NCBI GenBank assembly: GCA_045107045.1
Contig: JBGCFR010000038.1
Coordinates: forward strand, 8,566-72,565
DNA length: 64,000 bases
Direction of reading: 5' to 3'
Source: Putridiphycobacter sp045107045
GTDB lineage: Bacteria > Bacteroidota > Bacteroidia > Flavobacteriales_D > Crocinitomicaceae
The notes under the pieces are model-generated. The model saw nothing but the letters and a program-made list of their open reading frames with translations, was not told the DNA's origin and searched no databases. Below, piece by piece: positions 44,612 through 53,459 of the stretch. A program made the translations under genes and the position numbers. Every line of letters starts with the position of its first letter. Positions within the stretch are counted from its first letter, which is position 1.

Positions 44612-45913
44612 TTGAAACAGTCAAATAAAAAAATACTTATTATTTCATATTATTGGCCGCCAAGCGGAGGTGCAGGTGTTCAGAGGTGGTTGAAAATATC
44701 TAAATATTTAGCCGAAAATAATATGTGCTTTGTTTATACACCAGAAAATCCGGATTTCTCGCTGACTGACCACAGTCTTTTGGAAAAAGTTAATCCGAAA
44801 ATTAAGGTGATCAAACGCAAGATATTTGAACCTTATTTCCTATATCGTGCTTTATTAAAGAAGAAAGATCGCGCCACTGTGAATCAGCCGTCATCAGTTG
44901 ACAAAGGAGGAGGTATTATAAAAAAAATGGGGAAGTGGGCTCGAGGAAATATTTTTATTCCGGACCCTCGCAAATTTTGGATAAAACCTTCTGCCAGATA
45001 TCTAAAGAAGGTAATAGAAAAACAAAATATTAATGTAGTTATAACTACAGGGCCTCCCCATAGCATGCATTTAATTGGCTATAGATTAAAAAAGCATTTT
45101 AAAAACAGAATTAATTGGATTGCAGACTTTAGAGATCCGTGGACTACCATTGATTTTTATGATATGCTTCAGATAGGAAAACGGGCGGACAATAAAAATA
45201 AAAAACTCGAAAAACAAGTTATTACAGCATGTAATACATTAGTGTCAGTTAGTAAAAGCTGGGGGAAAGTTTATGAGGAGTTAGGTGCGAAAAATGTTAA
45301 AATAATTACCAATGGGTTTGACAGTGATGATTATCATCAGACTCGTGAACTTAATAAAACTGACAAGTTTATTATTACTCATTTAGGTTCGATTAATGCC
45401 GACAGAAACCCATTGGCAATGTGGCAAGCTATTAAAGAACTAAATGAAGAAAATGAAGCGTTCAAAAAGGTTTTTTCGGTAAGATTAATCGGTACAGTGC
45501 ATCAAAGTGTTTTTGATTCGATTAAAAAACTTGAACTCACTTCAAGTGTTGAATTTATCGAAAATCAGCCACACAAAATGGCTTTGGAATTACTGACAAA
45601 TAGCCATATATCATTATTATTACTGAATAATGTCAAAAATATTGACGGAATTATACCAGGTAAACTATTTGAATATATTGGTGTAGGAAATCCTATATTT
45701 GCAATTGGTAAGAAAGAAGGAGATACTGGTGTAATAATAAATGAAAATAAGCTTGGTAACATTGCTGATTTTGATGATATAAATTTTATAAAAGCTACTT
45801 TATTATCCTTTTATAAAAGATTTAGGGATAATTCTTTAAAAGGTGTTCCCAAAGAAGAGTTAAATAAGTTTTCAATCAAAAGCATCAGCAAATCTTTTGA
45901 AGAGATTTTTTAA
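44612..45913 (+). CDS. Glycosyltransferase, GT4-like (GT-B fold)
   Basis: A 433-residue cytoplasmic glycosyltransferase. The N-terminal domain begins ILIISYYWPPSGGAGVQRW, a family 4-like acceptor-domain start. A central WIADFRDPW segment and the C-terminal donor-binding block GIIPGKLFEYIGVGNPIFAIG are typical of Bacteroidota GT4-like enzymes. The start codon appears to be TTG, eight bases after the YfhO gene. Donor and acceptor cannot be read from sequence; surface polysaccharide assembly is inferred from its neighbours. Confidence 0.82.
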   Translation: MKQSNKKILIISYYWPPSGGAGVQRWLKISKYLAENNMCFVYTPENPDFSLTDHSLLEKVNPKIKVIKRKIFEPYFLYRALLKKKDRATVNQPSSVDKGGGIIKKMGKWARGNIFIPDPRKFWIKPSARYLKKVIEKQNINVVITTGPPHSMHLIGYRLKKHFKNRINWIADFRDPWTTIDFYDMLQIGKRADNKNKKLEKQVITACNTLVSVSKSWGKVYEELGAKNVKIITNGFDSDDYHQTRELNKTDKFIITHLGSINADRNPLAMWQAIKELNEENEAFKKVFSVRLIGTVHQSVFDSIKKLELTSSVEFIENQPHKMALELLTNSHISLLLLNNVKNIDGIIPGKLFEYIGVGNPIFAIGKKEGDTGVIINENKLGNIADFDDINFIKATLLSFYKRFRDNSLKGVPKEELNKFSIKSISKSFEEIF

Positions 45914-45915
45914 AA

Positions 45916-47148
45916 ATGAAAAATAATTTACAGAATATTGTAATGGTAGGACTAGGTTATATTGGCCTGCCAACGGCAGCATTAATGGCTAGCAAACAAT
46001 TCAATGTGCTTGGTGTAGACATTGACCAAAATGTTGTTGACACCATAAACGAAGGTAAAATTCATATTGTTGAACCTGATTTATCAGGGATTGTAAAAGA
46101 TGTCGTTTCAAAAAAAACATTGCGTGCGGCAACCATACCAGAAAAAGCTGATGTTTTCATGATTGCTGTGCCTACGCCATTTAAAGAAGACTTTAAACCT
46201 GATATTTCCTATGTAGAAAAAGCGACAAGAGCTGTCATCCCATATTTAAAGGAAGGTAACTTATTTATTATAGAATCTACTTCACCTGTTGGGACAACAC
46301 AAAAAATGAGAGACATTATTTTTGAAGAACGTCCTGAATTAATTGACAAAGTATTTATTTCATATTGTCCTGAACGTGTGTTACCGGGAAAAGTAATTTT
46401 TGAGTTAGAACATAACGATCGTGTTATTGGTGGAATTAACAATGCATCATCTGAAATCACAAAAACTTTTTATCGAAGACTAGTTTCTTCTAACTTATAT
46501 ATTACCAATTCACAAACAGCTGAAATGTGCAAATTGGTCGAAAACTCATCACGGGATGTATCCATTGCATTTGCGAATGAACTTTCTATAATTTGTGATA
46601 AAGCTAATATTAATGTTTGGGAATTAATTGAATTAGCTAACAAACATCCAAGAGTAAATATATTAACTCCAGGCACTGGAGTCGGAGGACATTGCATTGC
46701 AGTGGACCCTTGGTTTATAGTTTCAGATTATCCACAAGAAGCTAAAATAATTAGAGCTGCTCGAGAAATTAACTCTTACAAAACCCAATGGGTAATTGAA
46801 AGAGTTAAAAATGAAATTCTACTTTTTAATCAAAACCAGAGCAAACAACCAACAGTTGCTTTTATGGGATTGGCATTTAAACCGAATATTGATGATTTAC
46901 GAGAATCACCTGCTATTCAAGTAGTCGAATCAGTTACTAAAACTGGATTGAAAGCAAGTTTCATTATTGTTGAACCCAACTTAACAACGGAAAAAGAGAC
47001 TTCTTTTACAGAACTTCCTCTATCTAATTATAATGATGCATATGAACAAGCAGATATTATTGTATTTTTAGTTGGTCATAGAGAATTTGTTGACATTAAC
47101 AAAGACACAGAAAAGATAGAACTTGATTTTTGTGGTATTAGAAAATGA
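45916..47148 (+). CDS. wecC: UDP-N-acetyl-D-mannosamine dehydrogenase
   Basis: WecC oxidises UDP-ManNAc to UDP-ManNAcA with two NAD. The 410-residue protein has the Rossmann motif VGLGYIGLPTA, Lys206 in MCKLVENSSRD and the catalytic Cys260 in GVGGHCIAVDPWFI, which is the WecC form of the motif. The C-terminal domain carries FMGLAFKPNIDDLRESPA. It starts two bases after the glycosyltransferase stop and overlaps wecB by four bases. With WecB it gives a complete route from UDP-GlcNAc to UDP-ManNAcA. Confidence 0.93.
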   Translation: MKNNLQNIVMVGLGYIGLPTAALMASKQFNVLGVDIDQNVVDTINEGKIHIVEPDLSGIVKDVVSKKTLRAATIPEKADVFMIAVPTPFKEDFKPDISYVEKATRAVIPYLKEGNLFIIESTSPVGTTQKMRDIIFEERPELIDKVFISYCPERVLPGKVIFELEHNDRVIGGINNASSEITKTFYRRLVSSNLYITNSQTAEMCKLVENSSRDVSIAFANELSIICDKANINVWELIELANKHPRVNILTPGTGVGGHCIAVDPWFIVSDYPQEAKIIRAAREINSYKTQWVIERVKNEILLFNQNQSKQPTVAFMGLAFKPNIDDLRESPAIQVVESVTKTGLKASFIIVEPNLTTEKETSFTELPLSNYNDAYEQADIIVFLVGHREFVDINKDTEKIELDFCGIRK

Positions 47149-48299
47149 ATAATTCAAAACGTAAAATATTAATAGTATTTGGCACTAGGCCTGAGGCCAT
47201 CAAAATGGCTCCCCTTGTAAAAGCTTTTCAAAACAATGCCTCTGATTTTGAAATGAAAATATGTGTTACTGCGCAGCATAGAGAAATGCTAGATCAGGTA
47301 ATGGAAATATTTGATATTAAACCAGATTTTGATTTAAACTTGATGAAAAAAAATCAAGATCTATATGATGTCACAAGTAATATTTTGTTGTCTTTTAAAT
47401 CAGTTTTAAGGGAATTCGTACCTGATGTGGTGCTAGTTCACGGTGACACTACAACTACTTTTTCTGTAGCACTTGCCTCTTACTACCAAAAAATTTCGGT
47501 TGGACATGTCGAAGCTGGATTAAGAACAAATAATATTTATTCCCCATGGCCAGAAGAAGGTAATAGAAAATTAACAGGTGCTTTAGCAAACTTTCATTTT
47601 GCTCCAACTGCAAAGTCAAAGGAAAATTTACTATTGGAAAACATTCCAGAAAACAAGATAATAGTAACCGGTAATACAGTTATAGACGCTTTGTTTTTAA
47701 TCATGGATAGAATTAATAAGAACACTGAACTTAAATCGTCTATTCATTCACAAATTACTGCTGAACTACCAAATATAGACCTTGATGGTTCCAAAATAGT
47801 ATTAATAACTGGACACCGTAGAGAAAATTTTGGAGATGGTTTTATTAATATTTGTGAGGCTATTAAAGAGCTTGCGATAAAATATCCAGCAACTCATTTT
47901 GTATACCCTGTACATTTAAATCCAAATGTGCAAAAACCAGTAAAAGATTTACTAAGCGGAATCAAAAATATTAGATTGATTGAACCCCTTAGCTATTTAT
48001 CATTTATTTACCTTATGAGTAAATCGTATCTTGTCCTAACAGATTCGGGAGGAATTCAGGAAGAAGCTCCTAGCTTAGGCAAACCGGTTTTAGTAATGCG
48101 AGAGACTACTGAAAGGCCAGAAGCACTTGAAGCAGGCACTGTGCAATTAGTGGGTACGGATAAAGCCTTAATTGTTGAAAAAGTATCTCAATTGATCGAA
48201 GATAGTAAATACCACGATAAAATGTCACAAGCCGTAAATCCCTATGGTGACGGGAAAGCTTGTGAGAAAATTATAGAATTTTTGAAGACCAAAATCTAA
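47145..48299 (+). CDS. wecB: UDP-N-acetylglucosamine 2-epimerase (non-hydrolysing)
   Basis: WecB converts UDP-GlcNAc to UDP-ManNAc. The 384-residue protein shows ILIVFGTRPEAIKMAPLV at the N-terminus, VVLVHGDTTTTFSVAL, the conserved VGHVEAGLRTNN and ITGHRRENFGDGF, and the DSGGIQEEAPSLGKPVLVMRETTERPE block in the donor half. These identify the non-hydrolysing form rather than NeuC-type hydrolysing enzymes. The ATGA overlap with wecC implies coupled translation. Confidence 0.94.
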   Translation: MNNSKRKILIVFGTRPEAIKMAPLVKAFQNNASDFEMKICVTAQHREMLDQVMEIFDIKPDFDLNLMKKNQDLYDVTSNILLSFKSVLREFVPDVVLVHGDTTTTFSVALASYYQKISVGHVEAGLRTNNIYSPWPEEGNRKLTGALANFHFAPTAKSKENLLLENIPENKIIVTGNTVIDALFLIMDRINKNTELKSSIHSQITAELPNIDLDGSKIVLITGHRRENFGDGFINICEAIKELAIKYPATHFVYPVHLNPNVQKPVKDLLSGIKNIRLIEPLSYLSFIYLMSKSYLVLTDSGGIQEEAPSLGKPVLVMRETTERPEALEAGTVQLVGTDKALIVEKVSQLIEDSKYHDKMSQAVNPYGDGKACEKIIEFLKTKI

Positions 48300-48311
48300 A
48301 AGCCAAAGGAG

Positions 48312-48941
48312 ATGAAGCATTTCATATGGAAACAAATCATGAAGTTACGAAATCCGTCTTGCAAGATTGAATCTGCAAGGTTAGCAAAAAACATTAAGCT
48401 TGGAAAGTCTGTGAACTTAGGTTTGGGAAGTAGTATTCTAGCTAAACAAATTGGAGACTTCACATTTATTAATAAATACTGTTTAATTGACAAAAATGTT
48501 GTATCGATTGGTAAATTTTGTTCCATTGCTTACAATGTAAGAATCGGCCTTGGAGGGCATCCTACTTCATGGCTTTCAACTCACCCTTTCGCATACGATA
48601 AAAAATACGGATTCGTACAGTCGAATATTGAATGGGCTGACAAAAAGCAAGACACGATAATAGGGAATGATGTTTGGATAGGTGCAAATGCAACCATTTT
48701 AGCTGGGGTAACCATTGGTGATGGTGCTATTATCGGAGCACATTCACTTGTCAATAAAGATGTAGAGCCATATAGCATTGTAATTGGAACGCCTGCAAAG
48801 CACTTAAGATACAGATTTGATGAAAAAGTAATTAAGGAATTGTTAGATGCAAAATGGTGGAATCTTGCAAAAGAAGATTTGATAAAGAGAATAGATTTAA
48901 TGAAAAGCTCAGAGAAATTTCTAAAGCAGATGAATCTTTAA
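48312..48941 (+). CDS. CatB-type hexapeptide O-acetyltransferase
   Basis: A 209-residue left-handed beta-helix acetyltransferase. Hexapeptide repeats run from about residue 20 to 165 (KIESARLAKNIKLGKSVNLGLG, IGNDVWIGANATILAGVTIGDGAIIGAHSLVNKDV). The insertion loop LGGHPTSWLSTHPF carries the His typical of the xenobiotic/CatB and capsule acetyltransferase group. It probably O-acetylates a sugar of the surface glycan. The longer start at 48312 is kept, but Met11 is also possible. Ten bases separate it from the next gene. Confidence 0.85.
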   Translation: MKHFIWKQIMKLRNPSCKIESARLAKNIKLGKSVNLGLGSSILAKQIGDFTFINKYCLIDKNVVSIGKFCSIAYNVRIGLGGHPTSWLSTHPFAYDKKYGFVQSNIEWADKKQDTIIGNDVWIGANATILAGVTIGDGAIIGAHSLVNKDVEPYSIVIGTPAKHLRYRFDEKVIKELLDAKWWNLAKEDLIKRIDLMKSSEKFLKQMNL

Positions 48942-48951
48942 TTTTTATAGA

Positions 48952-50634
48952 ATGAACTATTATATAGATGGTGATTTTGAAATTCCAAGCGCAATTAGAG
49001 CTCCGGAGAATATGTATTTCACCTCTGTTTACAGTTCTCAAAACTCCAATTATATAGGCGTTAATGTCTCTTCCGAAAAACAACGAACAATTAACAATAT
49101 TTCATTTGACGAAGTAGTTAATTTTTACAATTTGAATGAACCTATATTTAAAAAATATGAACACGAATTAGGCATTAACATTTGGTTTTTTGAACACTTT
49201 AGATTGTACTTTTTGTACCGAACATTTCATTTGAAAGTTTCATGTATTAAATCCTTTATCGAAAAAAATAATAATGGAATTGTTTTAACTTCTGATAGAA
49301 GATTAACGAAATTTATTGATAAAAAAAATCTTCAGTTCCTGTCTCACTCAAACACTTCAAATAAACAAAAAAGTAATAAAATGCACGAGGTAATATTTTT
49401 GCTAAAACAGTTTAAATGGAACCATAAACAAATAAATAAAAACTTAATAATATCGCGAATTGAAGATGACTTTGATGGATATGATCAACGATTTGGAAAA
49501 CTTCAAACTAAATGTGACAAAATTTTAAATCGCGATATTTTTAACTCTTCAAAGGAAATACCTCAAAAAGGTTCCAATTATTTTAATTCACAAAATGTTG
49601 ATTCCATATTTATTCGAAATCTTTTAACCCTTAGTGGAGTGCTATCTTTATTAAAGTTTAGAAAAGGACTCAAAAACCTTTTTAAAGAATTAAATGCCAA
49701 TCAGTCGCCTGAATACCAAAATGGCTCAATAATTAATGCATTGTTCCAAAGAAATAGATTAAGTTATTTCGTCTACTTTTTGAAGTACAAATCGTTTTGC
49801 AAACTTTTCAGTAAAACGGACTACAATAGTGTACTTTTTATCAATGAAAACAGTGCTCAGCAAAAAGCCATTCAATATGCCGCTTTCGAGAATAATGTAA
49901 AGGTATATGCTATCCAACATGGTGCTATTTACGATCTTCACCCAGCCTATATGTATGGCAAATACAATACACCACCAAAACTCCCAACCATTACCTTTAC
50001 GTGGGGAAACTATTTTACTTCATTATTAACCTCCAACGGAGGATATCGTAATGATCAGGTAAAAACTGCAGGCAGAATAGAGCGTGAAGATATAAAACAT
50101 GAGCAGCATGAAGCGCTAAATAGCAATAAAGAAATAATAGTTTATGCTTCTCAACCTCAGCCAGACAAAAAACTAAGAGAAAAAGAGTTAAAAGATGTAT
50201 TCGCAGCAGCAAAAGCTCTAAACAACCGCTATTTACTAGTTATTAGACCCCATCCTGCCGAAAAAGACGATTCTTATTTTACAAATATTGCAAACAATAT
50301 CCAATTTAACGATTTTATAATTGATCGAATATCTGATCTCAAAACACACTTCGAATCTTGTTCAATACTAATTACAAGTTATTCAACAGTTGGTGCTGAA
50401 TTTGTCCCCTATTTTAAACCTTTATTAATTTTAGATTATTTAAAAACTGATTTAGTTAATTATATTAAGCAGGGGGTGGGCATTCCAATTTATAACAAAC
50501 AAGAGCTTATCGACACATTAGAAAAAGACAAACTATCCATTGATAATAAAGCCTTTGAAAAATTTATTGATAATTATTTTTATAAAAAAGGAGAAAAAGC
50601 ACTTGAGATTATTCAGAATGAAATAAACTTGTAA
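48952..50634 (+). CDS. Unassigned GT-B-like surface polysaccharide protein
   Basis: A 560-residue cytoplasmic protein I cannot place in a named family. The N-terminal half (about 1-290) shows no recognisable motif. The C-terminal half has the hallmarks of GT-B enzymes that handle capsular or sialic-type sugars: VYAIQHGAIYDLH (321-324 IQHG), IRPHPAEKD (432-435) and SYSTVGAEFVPYFKP (476 on), which resemble donor-binding segments of polysialyl/Kdo-type and CDP-glycerol-type transferases. Given the nonulosonate operon a few genes away, a CMP-nonulosonate transferase is a reasonable guess but is not shown by the sequence. Confidence 0.6.
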   Translation: MNYYIDGDFEIPSAIRAPENMYFTSVYSSQNSNYIGVNVSSEKQRTINNISFDEVVNFYNLNEPIFKKYEHELGINIWFFEHFRLYFLYRTFHLKVSCIKSFIEKNNNGIVLTSDRRLTKFIDKKNLQFLSHSNTSNKQKSNKMHEVIFLLKQFKWNHKQINKNLIISRIEDDFDGYDQRFGKLQTKCDKILNRDIFNSSKEIPQKGSNYFNSQNVDSIFIRNLLTLSGVLSLLKFRKGLKNLFKELNANQSPEYQNGSIINALFQRNRLSYFVYFLKYKSFCKLFSKTDYNSVLFINENSAQQKAIQYAAFENNVKVYAIQHGAIYDLHPAYMYGKYNTPPKLPTITFTWGNYFTSLLTSNGGYRNDQVKTAGRIEREDIKHEQHEALNSNKEIIVYASQPQPDKKLREKELKDVFAAAKALNNRYLLVIRPHPAEKDDSYFTNIANNIQFNDFIIDRISDLKTHFESCSILITSYSTVGAEFVPYFKPLLILDYLKTDLVNYIKQGVGIPIYNKQELIDTLEKDKLSIDNKAFEKFIDNYFYKKGEKALEIIQNEINL

Positions 50635-50722
50635 ATAATGTACCTTTATATAGAGATAAATTATTTGGCAATAATAATTTGATTTTTGTACCTTTCGGAA
50701 ATCAAATTTTAAACAAAAAAAG

Positions 50723-51532
50723 ATGAAAATAGACAAGGAGAAATTTGATAGAGATGGCTTTCTTTTGTTGAAAAACGTGTTATCTACTGATGAAGTAAAA
50801 CTTTTGAGAGAGGTTGCATACAAGACAGTTAAAGAAGATGAAAAGAAAGGGACTTTGTTTATGCATAGGTTTGCAAAAAATCACTTAGGTTGCTTGTCAA
50901 ATATCCCCGAATTCAAATCATTAATTATTAACGATAAAATTATAAATATTGCGGAAAAAGTTCTTGGAAAAAAACCAGTTTTTTTTGGAGATTCTATTTT
51001 TGAAATTGGAATTGGAAGTAGAGGATTTCATAAGGATACTTCAGAACGCAAAAAACAAAATCATCCAGATTGGACTGAGGATTACCCTATTATTAGAATT
51101 GCATTTTACTTAGAGGATCATGACAATTATTCTGGGGGGTTAAAAGTACGCATAGGGTCAAATAAAACTGTTAAAACAAATGTAGGGAAACCTTATATTA
51201 TCCCAAGCAATGCCGGAGACGCTATTGTCTTTTCTCTAAGAACATCTCACGCAGGAAATGCTGTTAGATTGAAGCTTGCACCAAGTTTATCTTTACACAA
51301 TAGTCTAGAAAAAAGAATTCCTGATTTTTTAAAACTGCCTGAAGAAAAAGAACGCATCTCTATTTTTTTAACCTATGGTCTAAAAAGTAGTGCATTGGAT
51401 AGATATATGAATTTTATGAGAAACCATCCTGTATACCAAAAAAGAATTGAAAAATCTGAGTATCCAGAATCATTAATTAATGAATTAGAAACAAAAATAG
51501 ATTTTATCAATATGAAGCAAGGGCTAGTATAA
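50723..51532 (+). CDS. PhyH-family Fe(II)/2-oxoglutarate dioxygenase
   Basis: A 269-residue non-haem iron oxygenase of the phytanoyl-CoA hydroxylase family. The iron ligands are likely His103 and Asp105 (FHKDT) and distal His176 (TSHAGN), with Arg182 binding 2-oxoglutarate. The N-terminal DKEKFDRDGFLLLKNVLS is typical. Such enzymes hydroxylate varied small molecules. Its placement inside a glycan locus suggests hydroxylation of a sugar or lipid carrier, which is inference. An 88-base AT-rich gap precedes it, with a GATTTTTG sequence one base off the -7 consensus. Confidence 0.8.
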   Translation: MKIDKEKFDRDGFLLLKNVLSTDEVKLLREVAYKTVKEDEKKGTLFMHRFAKNHLGCLSNIPEFKSLIINDKIINIAEKVLGKKPVFFGDSIFEIGIGSRGFHKDTSERKKQNHPDWTEDYPIIRIAFYLEDHDNYSGGLKVRIGSNKTVKTNVGKPYIIPSNAGDAIVFSLRTSHAGNAVRLKLAPSLSLHNSLEKRIPDFLKLPEEKERISIFLTYGLKSSALDRYMNFMRNHPVYQKRIEKSEYPESLINELETKIDFINMKQGLV

Positions 51533-51555
51533 CAATTTTATAAATTTTAATCTTA

Positions 51556-52467
51556 ATGGATAATAAATTAGAATCAGTAAACTGCAATATTTGCAGAAAT
51601 GATAATTTTGAATTAATAAGTAATAAGGGTCAGCATAATATTCCATTATCAGTTGGTTTATGCAAAGAATGTGGTTTAGGATATTTAAATCCACGTTGGA
51701 ATGCAGATGGTTATATAGAGTTTTATAAAAACGAATATGATAAATATTATCGACCTGAATTAATTTCTAACAAATCAGCAGTGGGATTCAAAATAAATCC
51801 AATTCTACAAAGATTAAAAGATAGAGATATAGTTCCTAACAAATTGAAAACAGTTTTAGATATAGGAAGTGGAGCCGGTGATAATCTTTTAGATGTTAGA
51901 AAGCAATTTACAGATTCAAAATTATTTGCTATTGAACCTTCATTAGAATCGCAAGAAGTACTAAAAAATAATAATATCAATATTTTAAGTGATGATGTAA
52001 ATGCAAACTGGGATAGTAAAAGTACTACCAAATTTGATCTAATAATCATGCGCCATGTTTTAGAACATTTCTTAGATCCGCTTGCCATCTTAAAAAGGGT
52101 AAAGAATGTTTTGGACGAAAAAGGTGTATTGTATATTGCTGTCCCTAACAATTTAGCACCAAACCAAAGTCTAGAAAAGTCATGGTTTAGAGTTGTTCAT
52201 ACTTATTACTTCAATAAGTATTCTCTGAAAAATATTTTAGACTTGGCTGGACTCGATTGTATTGAAATTGTTGAAGGAGATAAATTTAATGCTGGTGAAG
52301 TATTTCTGATGGCCAAAAAAGGAAATTTGGAAAAAGAAATAAAAATTGATAAAGAACATTATATTACTCAGAAAGCAGTTTTTGAATCGGTTAAAAAGAA
52401 ACAAAATAGTCCAGTATATAAATTAACTCAGACCTTAAAAAAAATGATAAAAAGAATTTGGAGCTAA
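51556..52467 (+). CDS. Zinc-ribbon class I SAM methyltransferase
   Basis: A 303-residue methyltransferase. An N-terminal zinc-ribbon with Cys10, Cys13, Cys36 and Cys39 (CNIC, CKEC) resembles the putative zinc-binding domain found in sugar C-methyltransferases. It is followed by a Methyltransf_23-type fold with the SAM loop LDIGSGAGD (101-109), the acidic LFAIEPS and IIMRHVLEHFLDP. A basic tail ends the protein. It likely methylates a nucleotide sugar or glycan. It lies 23 bases after the PhyH gene and closes the plus-strand block. Confidence 0.82.
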   Translation: MDNKLESVNCNICRNDNFELISNKGQHNIPLSVGLCKECGLGYLNPRWNADGYIEFYKNEYDKYYRPELISNKSAVGFKINPILQRLKDRDIVPNKLKTVLDIGSGAGDNLLDVRKQFTDSKLFAIEPSLESQEVLKNNNINILSDDVNANWDSKSTTKFDLIIMRHVLEHFLDPLAILKRVKNVLDEKGVLYIAVPNNLAPNQSLEKSWFRVVHTYYFNKYSLKNILDLAGLDCIEIVEGDKFNAGEVFLMAKKGNLEKEIKIDKEHYITQKAVFESVKKKQNSPVYKLTQTLKKMIKRIWS

Positions 52468-52748
52468 TCCAAAACGAAATTTGTGACTAACATCTAATTA
52501 AATTCTCTCTACCAAATATCAAAATTGTTTTGAAATATAGCTACGATTTTTCCAGTATAGAATATAATACAAGATTCCTTCCAAACCCAGTTTTCTTATT
52601 TATTCAAGTGAATTGCAATTTTCTAGAAGATTCTTGGATCAACTATTAAAAAACAGAATGAATTGAATTTAACTCAATTCGTTTGGACTCATAAAAATTC
52701 AAATAACATTGAATAGATAATGTCCAATTTAGCATGACAAAGGTACAT
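52468..52748. other. Non-coding junction between convergent glycan blocks
   Basis: A 281-base very AT-rich gap between the methyltransferase and the cytidylyltransferase genes. A weak 7-bp hairpin (52660-52666 with 52674-52680) is present, but there is no T-run, no ORF with a plausible protein, and no inverted repeat of an insertion element. Confidence 0.5.
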
Positions 52749-53459
52749 TTAAATGTGATTTGAGTTTGACATAAGCCATTCACAATACTGAAAATCTTTG
52801 ATTGTATCAATATCATGTGACAACTCCTCGGCTGTTTCAAGAATTTCCATATGTTTACCGTACAATGGAGAAGTTTCATCTAATAAAGAAAGTACACTAA
52901 TTATGTCTACCATACCATTCAATCGATAAATAGGAGGTAATAATTGACTTTGATAAAATTTCTCTATTGATATACCATCAACAGCTGCCTCAAACCCATT
53001 CTCTCCCTTTTTAAACATCCAATATGGATGATGTACACCCTCAACTTTGGTCATACTTCGCACCGAATCAGATGCTGATTCTATCATTTTTTCAATTCCA
53101 TTATCAATCATTTCTGATGTTCTAAATGGAGAGGTAGGTCTCAATATACATATGGCATGAATATCATCAGCAATATTTGACATATACCATTTTAAGGCAT
53201 GAATTAAGACAGGGCGATCCCCAGTTTTATCATTTGCTAGTTCAGAAGGACGAATAAAAGGTGCTTTTGCTCCAAATGTTTTAGCAACTTCCACTATTTT
53301 TGGATCATCTGTAGTTACTATAAAATCATTAATTAAAAGAGACGCTTTAGCTGTCTCAATTGTATGTGCTATAAGTGGTTTACCACCCAACATCTTAACA
53401 TTCTTTCCAGGCACTCTTTTACTACCCCCTCTTGCTGGTATTATACCTAATACTTTCAT
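52749..53459 (-). CDS. neuA: CMP-nonulosonate cytidylyltransferase (NeuA family)
   Basis: A 236-residue member of the acylneuraminate cytidylyltransferase family, which activates sialic-acid-like sugars as CMP derivatives. The CTP-binding PARGGSKRVPGKNVKMLGGKPLI start is canonical. ILRPTSPFRT, RLNGMVDII and HDIDTIKDFQ follow as expected. Whether the substrate is neuraminate, legionaminate or another nonulosonate cannot be told from these motifs. It is the last gene of the operon and overlaps the aminotransferase stop by four bases. Confidence 0.88.
   Translation of the reverse strand: MKVLGIIPARGGSKRVPGKNVKMLGGKPLIAHTIETAKASLLINDFIVTTDDPKIVEVAKTFGAKAPFIRPSELANDKTGDRPVLIHALKWYMSNIADDIHAICILRPTSPFRTSEMIDNGIEKMIESASDSVRSMTKVEGVHHPYWMFKKGENGFEAAVDGISIEKFYQSQLLPPIYRLNGMVDIISVLSLLDETSPLYGKHMEILETAEELSHDIDTIKDFQYCEWLMSNSNHI

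Noticed and set aside
52468..52748. Possible insertion-element remnant between the glycan blocks
   Set aside because: No terminal inverted repeats, target duplication or transposase fragment could be found by eye.
52646..52879. Minus-strand frame at the end of neuA
   Set aside because: It overlaps the neuA C-terminus out of frame and reads as composition-driven sequence.
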